A stretch of DNA of 64,000 bases. Origin: Pelecanus crispus. Its lineage: Eukaryota > Chordata > Aves > Pelecaniformes > Pelecanidae. This document shows, in pieces, positions 59,856 to 64,000 of this stretch. Positions within the stretch are counted from its first letter, which is position 1, and every line of letters begins with the position of its first letter. The DNA lies in NCBI RefSeq assembly GCF_030463565.1, contig NC_134644.1:132367388-132431387 (forward strand). Direction: 5' to 3'. The position numbers and the translations under genes were made by a program. The notes below the pieces were generated by a model, which was given only the letters and a program-made list of their open reading frames with translations, was not told where the DNA came from and did not search any database.

Positions 59856-62800
59856 AAAGTAGTATTCCTACCTCTCAGAGGTCACCCCAAGTACTTTTTC
59901 TTCATGGTTTAATATGGGTTGGGACCACAGCTTTTATAGGCAGCAAATCATCAAACTGTACAATATTGCTCAGAACTTCCATCCTTGAAAAGGAAATACT
60001 CTAGTGATAGCAAATTCACAAAAACTTCCAACTAGTTTACCCCTATTGATCATTATTGTCTTTTCTCTTAGCGTGAAGTTGCATATGAGCCATTAGGTTT
60101 TGATATGCAAACAAAATTGAAGAAGTACTCATCAACTGAATCAAGTACTCATATATTTCCATAAAACATGCTTTCCATATCCTTATTTATTCCTGCATTC
60201 TTCTCCAATGCTTTCCTATATTATGTACATCTTTCTTGAACTGGGGGTGTTTCAGTAGCAGTTACCAAAATAATAAATACGGAAGCTCCAACAACATACT
60301 TTGCTGTTTAAACACTGGAAGACTGCATTGACCCTTTTTTCCAGCTGAATATCAGTCATCACCTGTGGGTTCATTTCAGGACGCCTCTGCAGATCATGTT
60401 CTCTATTGTGCAAATGTAGTCATGTTATTTCCTTCTGACTTTATGCCTTCAATCTTTCTTGTTCTACTGATCAAGACATCATTTTGTACCTATTAAAATG
60501 CCTTACACAGTTCTAGGGATATTCCATCAGTTTCACTTTTATCTACTGAACTTATAAAATGATGTCAGCATAGACTGACGAGACCTATTTTCTGGATGTT
60601 TGTGTTATTTATTCTTCTCTTTCAGCTTTCCATTATCAGAGTAACATGTTCTTTATCTGATTCAGATCAGTGTCAGATTGACAAGCCTGGGATTGGCTGT
60701 CTCATTCAGTTTACTTGTTTTAAATTTCATAACAAGTTAATCTTTCAAATTTCTAAAGCACATTTTAAATCAACATAAATTACTTAGAAGGTTCTTAAGC
60801 ATTTTTAAAGCTCCTAAATGCAAATTGTTTGTATCTACTATTGAAAAATGTCTAACATTTATTGTTTTGGCTTAATATAATCTTTGATTAGTATCATTAT
60901 CATCAGAGGAGAGGAATTAATGATCTATATTGCATCAACCACCAACTAGAAAAGTTTAGCAAATACATCTGCTTATTCTGCAGCACTATTGACATTTCTA
61001 CCATATTCCTAATAATAGGTTAAAAGCATAGTAAGAAATCTTCCCATCACCAGTTCTTGTTCTACTAGATAATAGAAGCCTCTATTATCAGGTTTCTCCT
61101 CAGAAAGTTATTCTGACATAGTAATTAAGCCATTACTCAAGAGTTTCAAGATAAACAATGGATCTCTTAAAAATTTGAGCATACAATCCCAGTATAGCAG
61201 CTCATAATGCTTTTATTCTGCAATCAGGCCGCAGAAGCCATACTTGCCTGTGCTCCTCACATTCAGGAAAAACACTGAGTTATGGTTTATCTTAATACTC
61301 CTTCAGTTGTCTTCTGCATTAAGTGGAATTAATTGCTATAGCTGATCTGATCTGCAATAACTCTTCTGTTTTTGAGCCCCCATAATCTCACTTAGGTCTC
61401 TTCCTCCACATTGATACTTGGCAGATATTTCAGCCAGAGGAAGACAGCCCTGTTGGAAGCCTGGGCTGAAGGAAATACAGCTATAGAAAAGCAAATGGCA
61501 AAATAGAGGAAGGAATTTGTACAGGGAGAAAAGTTGGAAGACTTCAGGGAGTAGCTGGAGGAAAGAGCCAGGCAAATTGCCTGGCTCCCCTTTGAGAAGC
61601 AGGCTGAAAGAAAAATCACAGGAGACCATGTTGCCCTGGAGTAAGAGAAATAATAATGAAAAAAAAAATGTTAAAAGAAATAACAGGTGATAAGAAAAGG
61701 AAGAATACCTGGTACTTCATAAAACTACTTCCAGCCTCTCCAGTTCTGGCTAAATAATTTTATATGAACATTATTTTGAATTTCTTATAAAGCTGCTCAA
61801 GAAAACAGGACTTTGAGAGTAATTAATGTATACATCCCAAGTGACAGCACAGATCAATCGAAAGTACCAAAGAACATATGATCAAACTTGGCTTCCTACT
61901 TCCTGGCTTCAAACTTCCCTAAAGTAGTGAAACTTTGAAATCCAACATACACAAGATACGAGGCTCCTTTAATTTTTGCTCAATACAAAAGAATACAAAT
62001 GTTACTTTCAAAAAAAAACTTATAAAAGTTTTTTCCTCATGAAGATTCTGGCAGAGAACATTTGCACTTCTGCTGCATCTTACTGTAAACCACATAAACA
62101 TCACTGGGACCAGCAGAAGCAATAGGTGAGCATCAGTTAGCTACAGCCAAACTGCTTGTGGTAAGCTCACTTTGACTCATGAAGTTTGTCAGATTAAGCA
62201 TGCAGGAATTGCCTCTCTTGAACACCTTCATTCCACAAAGGGAATGCATGAGAATATAACGGAGAAGAGTAGCCCTGCATTTCCATTGGTACTATTTAAA
62301 GACCTCTGTTTAAAAACTTCTTTAAGGTCTTCTACATCAGTTAGACATCATGCAAGATGAGGTTTCCAGGGAAGGGATGTGCTACAGACCTGTTACTTGG
62401 GTTGTGAGGTTAGATGCAGGAGCAGCTCAGGAGATGAACAGCAAGCTTGTTACCAAAACCCATCTATGGGTGTGCAGAAGGTACTCTAGCAAAATCCCCC
62501 CTCATCCACCAAGCCTTGTGTCTGGGCTGCCCTTGGGCAGCATGAGGAAGGTCTAGCTGATATGCCTGGAAGGAAACTTCCAGAATACCCAGCCCTTATA
62601 AGGAATTCTAAGGGGGTCTCTCAAACAGGAGTAGGCAACCCCGAGATTGATTTGATAGATGGAAATCTTGTGTTTGGCAATACAATATAGCACAGCCTAT
62701 GTGCCCAGGCTCTCTCATCACACTGAGGTTCCTGCTTGCCTCCTCCTCATCTCCCAGGCTCCACACAAGTAAGAAGACCAGCTTGCTCCATTACCATGCA

Positions 62801-64000
62801 TTTCTAGGCCATAGAAACCTAACTGGAAAACATCTGTGATGGAGGTAGGAGTATTGCAAAGGGCTTGCTCTAATGTAGCTTGCATTACATTTGAGCCTCA
62901 GCTCCAAAAATTATCCCTGCATGGGGTGAGGTGCAGGTGTCTGGAAGAACAACGAGCAAGACTGATGGTCTCAGCTGTCTGGACCAGGTTTTTATCCTCC
63001 TTGTATTAGGAGGTGCTAGTGGATAATAGTGTATGTAAATCACGTGGCACCTATTATTTTGGTGGTGGGATACCACAGTATGGATAGGGCAGACAAATGA
63101 TGGTGGACTGTGTGCTAGATGTGCAGGAGCTGTGGGTTAGGTGCCATGAAGAATGGTGTCCCAGTCTTAGTTGTGAAACTCTGGGGACTTGAGAAGGATC
63201 TGCAAGGCAGGAGAGGTTGGACTCTTTCAGCTTGGGTGTTATTCCAGGAATAGCATTCGGGAGCCTGCTGAGAGACAGCGATTAGTGCCAGACTGCAGAG
63301 AAACCCATAGGGTACCTTCTAGTGTTGTCATAGCCATACTACATGGCAATTTCATTGCAAAGGTCTGCCCAAGTCACATTCCTCTTTGTCGGCAGGGTGG
63401 GAGTGACATCCAACCTTTACGCATCTGTATTGCTAGAACTTTATCAGAAAGCTATGATTGCATGAAAAATATAAAAAATTTCCAATATTCAGTCTTCCTC
63501 TTCTGTCAAGCTGAGGAAGAAATTAAATGTTCTCTGCTTCATCATTTATTCTGTGTGGCACAATCACGAATACAGAAGGCTTCTTCATCTCTATGCAACT
63601 GTAATAGGAAATGATACAGCTTCTACTATCTTTCTGTACCATCTTATGACACTTAAAATCCCTCATTATAAGGATGCAGAAAAGCACCAAGCTTTCCTAT
63701 ATTGCTATATTTGTCTACTTATCTTTCCTTATTCTCAGAGACAAAGGATAAATGGAAAATTCTGTTTCAAGCCTATATAGATCATCTGTAATGACTTATG
63801 AAAGCAAATTCAAGTTATTAGCCTCCAACGCACCACAAATGTTTCTGCAAACAGTGAGAGGCTACCATAAATAATTCTCTAGTTTTCCATTTTTTTGTAT
63901 ACGACTGCTGTGTTAGTATTATTTGAAATTCCTTATGAGAACAGTTGAATCTCTCCTATTATTAAGATTAGGCTTGTAGACATTTGAAATCAACATTTGT
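59856..64000. other. Unique AT-rich non-coding stretch to window end
   Basis: No gene is recognised. The 141-codon frame 63189-63614 (+) has no family match and no splice context that I trust. A short hAT-like word at 62626-62642 is discussed under rejected items. Confidence 0.55.

Noticed and set aside
62626..62642. CAGGAGTAGGCAACCCC resembles the terminal inverted repeat of hAT-Charlie DNA transposons
   Set aside because: I could not find the matching inverted end or a convincing 8-bp target duplication within the next several hundred bases. A single ~17-bp resemblance is not enough.
1..64000. tRNA, rRNA, snRNA, CRISPR or bacterial-type operon signals
   Set aside because: I scanned for B-box-like GGTTCGA words, U6-like starts and regularly spaced repeats and found none that hold up. 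The window is vertebrate nuclear DNA.

Overview
The window looks like non-coding nuclear DNA from a bird. The evidence is a set of CR1 retrotransposons, several ending in the bird-type octamer ATTCTATG, and three solo LTRs of one endogenous-retrovirus family that I recognise as avian and ERVL-like. Two of these LTRs have perfect 5-bp target duplications. The LTR family and CR1 subfamilies suggest a neognath, probably neoavian, bird; this is inference and the species cannot be read from the sequence. The DNA is AT-rich and CpG-poor outside the young elements. I found no tRNA, rRNA, CRISPR array or confident host exon. Almost all open frames are chance frames of the length expected in AT-rich DNA, or pieces of the CR1 reverse-transcriptase ORF.

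Layout: 1-5335 is unique sequence with a 30-G run. 5341-5902 is a solo LTR (+). 7321-7780 is a CR1 tail (-). 7781-28564 is about 21 kb of mostly unique DNA with microsatellites, a strong C-rich G4 block, a possible conserved regulatory element near 16.0-16.3 kb and a 33-bp direct repeat flanking 26.3-27.4 kb. 28565-30714 is the longest CR1 (+), disabled at both reverse-transcriptase catalytic motifs. 33747-34015 is a weak, unrecognised exon-like open frame. 34538-35124 is a CpG-rich LTR (-) of a different family, with a full promoter-like array but no visible target duplication. 42532-43141 is a CR1 of another subfamily (+). 44210-44810 is a solo LTR (+) with an AGAAT duplication. 47620-48085 is a very old CR1 relic. 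49790-50367 is a solo LTR (-) with a CTAGG duplication. 50815-51058 and 55175-55632 are older CR1 tails (+). 59045-59855 is a young-looking CR1 (-) with a 214-codon frame still open.

There is no operon or pathway here. Most of the recognisable history is retrotransposition. At least six CR1 copies of differing age and three or more subfamilies are present. The three related solo LTRs show loss of internal proviral sequence by LTR-LTR recombination, and one carries a different central (R-region) module from the other two.

I did not find a convincing new biological system. The observations most worth checking are the modular swap among related LTRs, the CpG-rich LTR with NRF1-like, E-box, CCAAT and TATA elements, the 33-bp direct repeat around a 1.1-kb segment, the CR1 subfamily insertion at 59 kb, the ancient CR1 relic at 47.6-48.1 kb, and a few stretches that resemble conserved non-coding elements.
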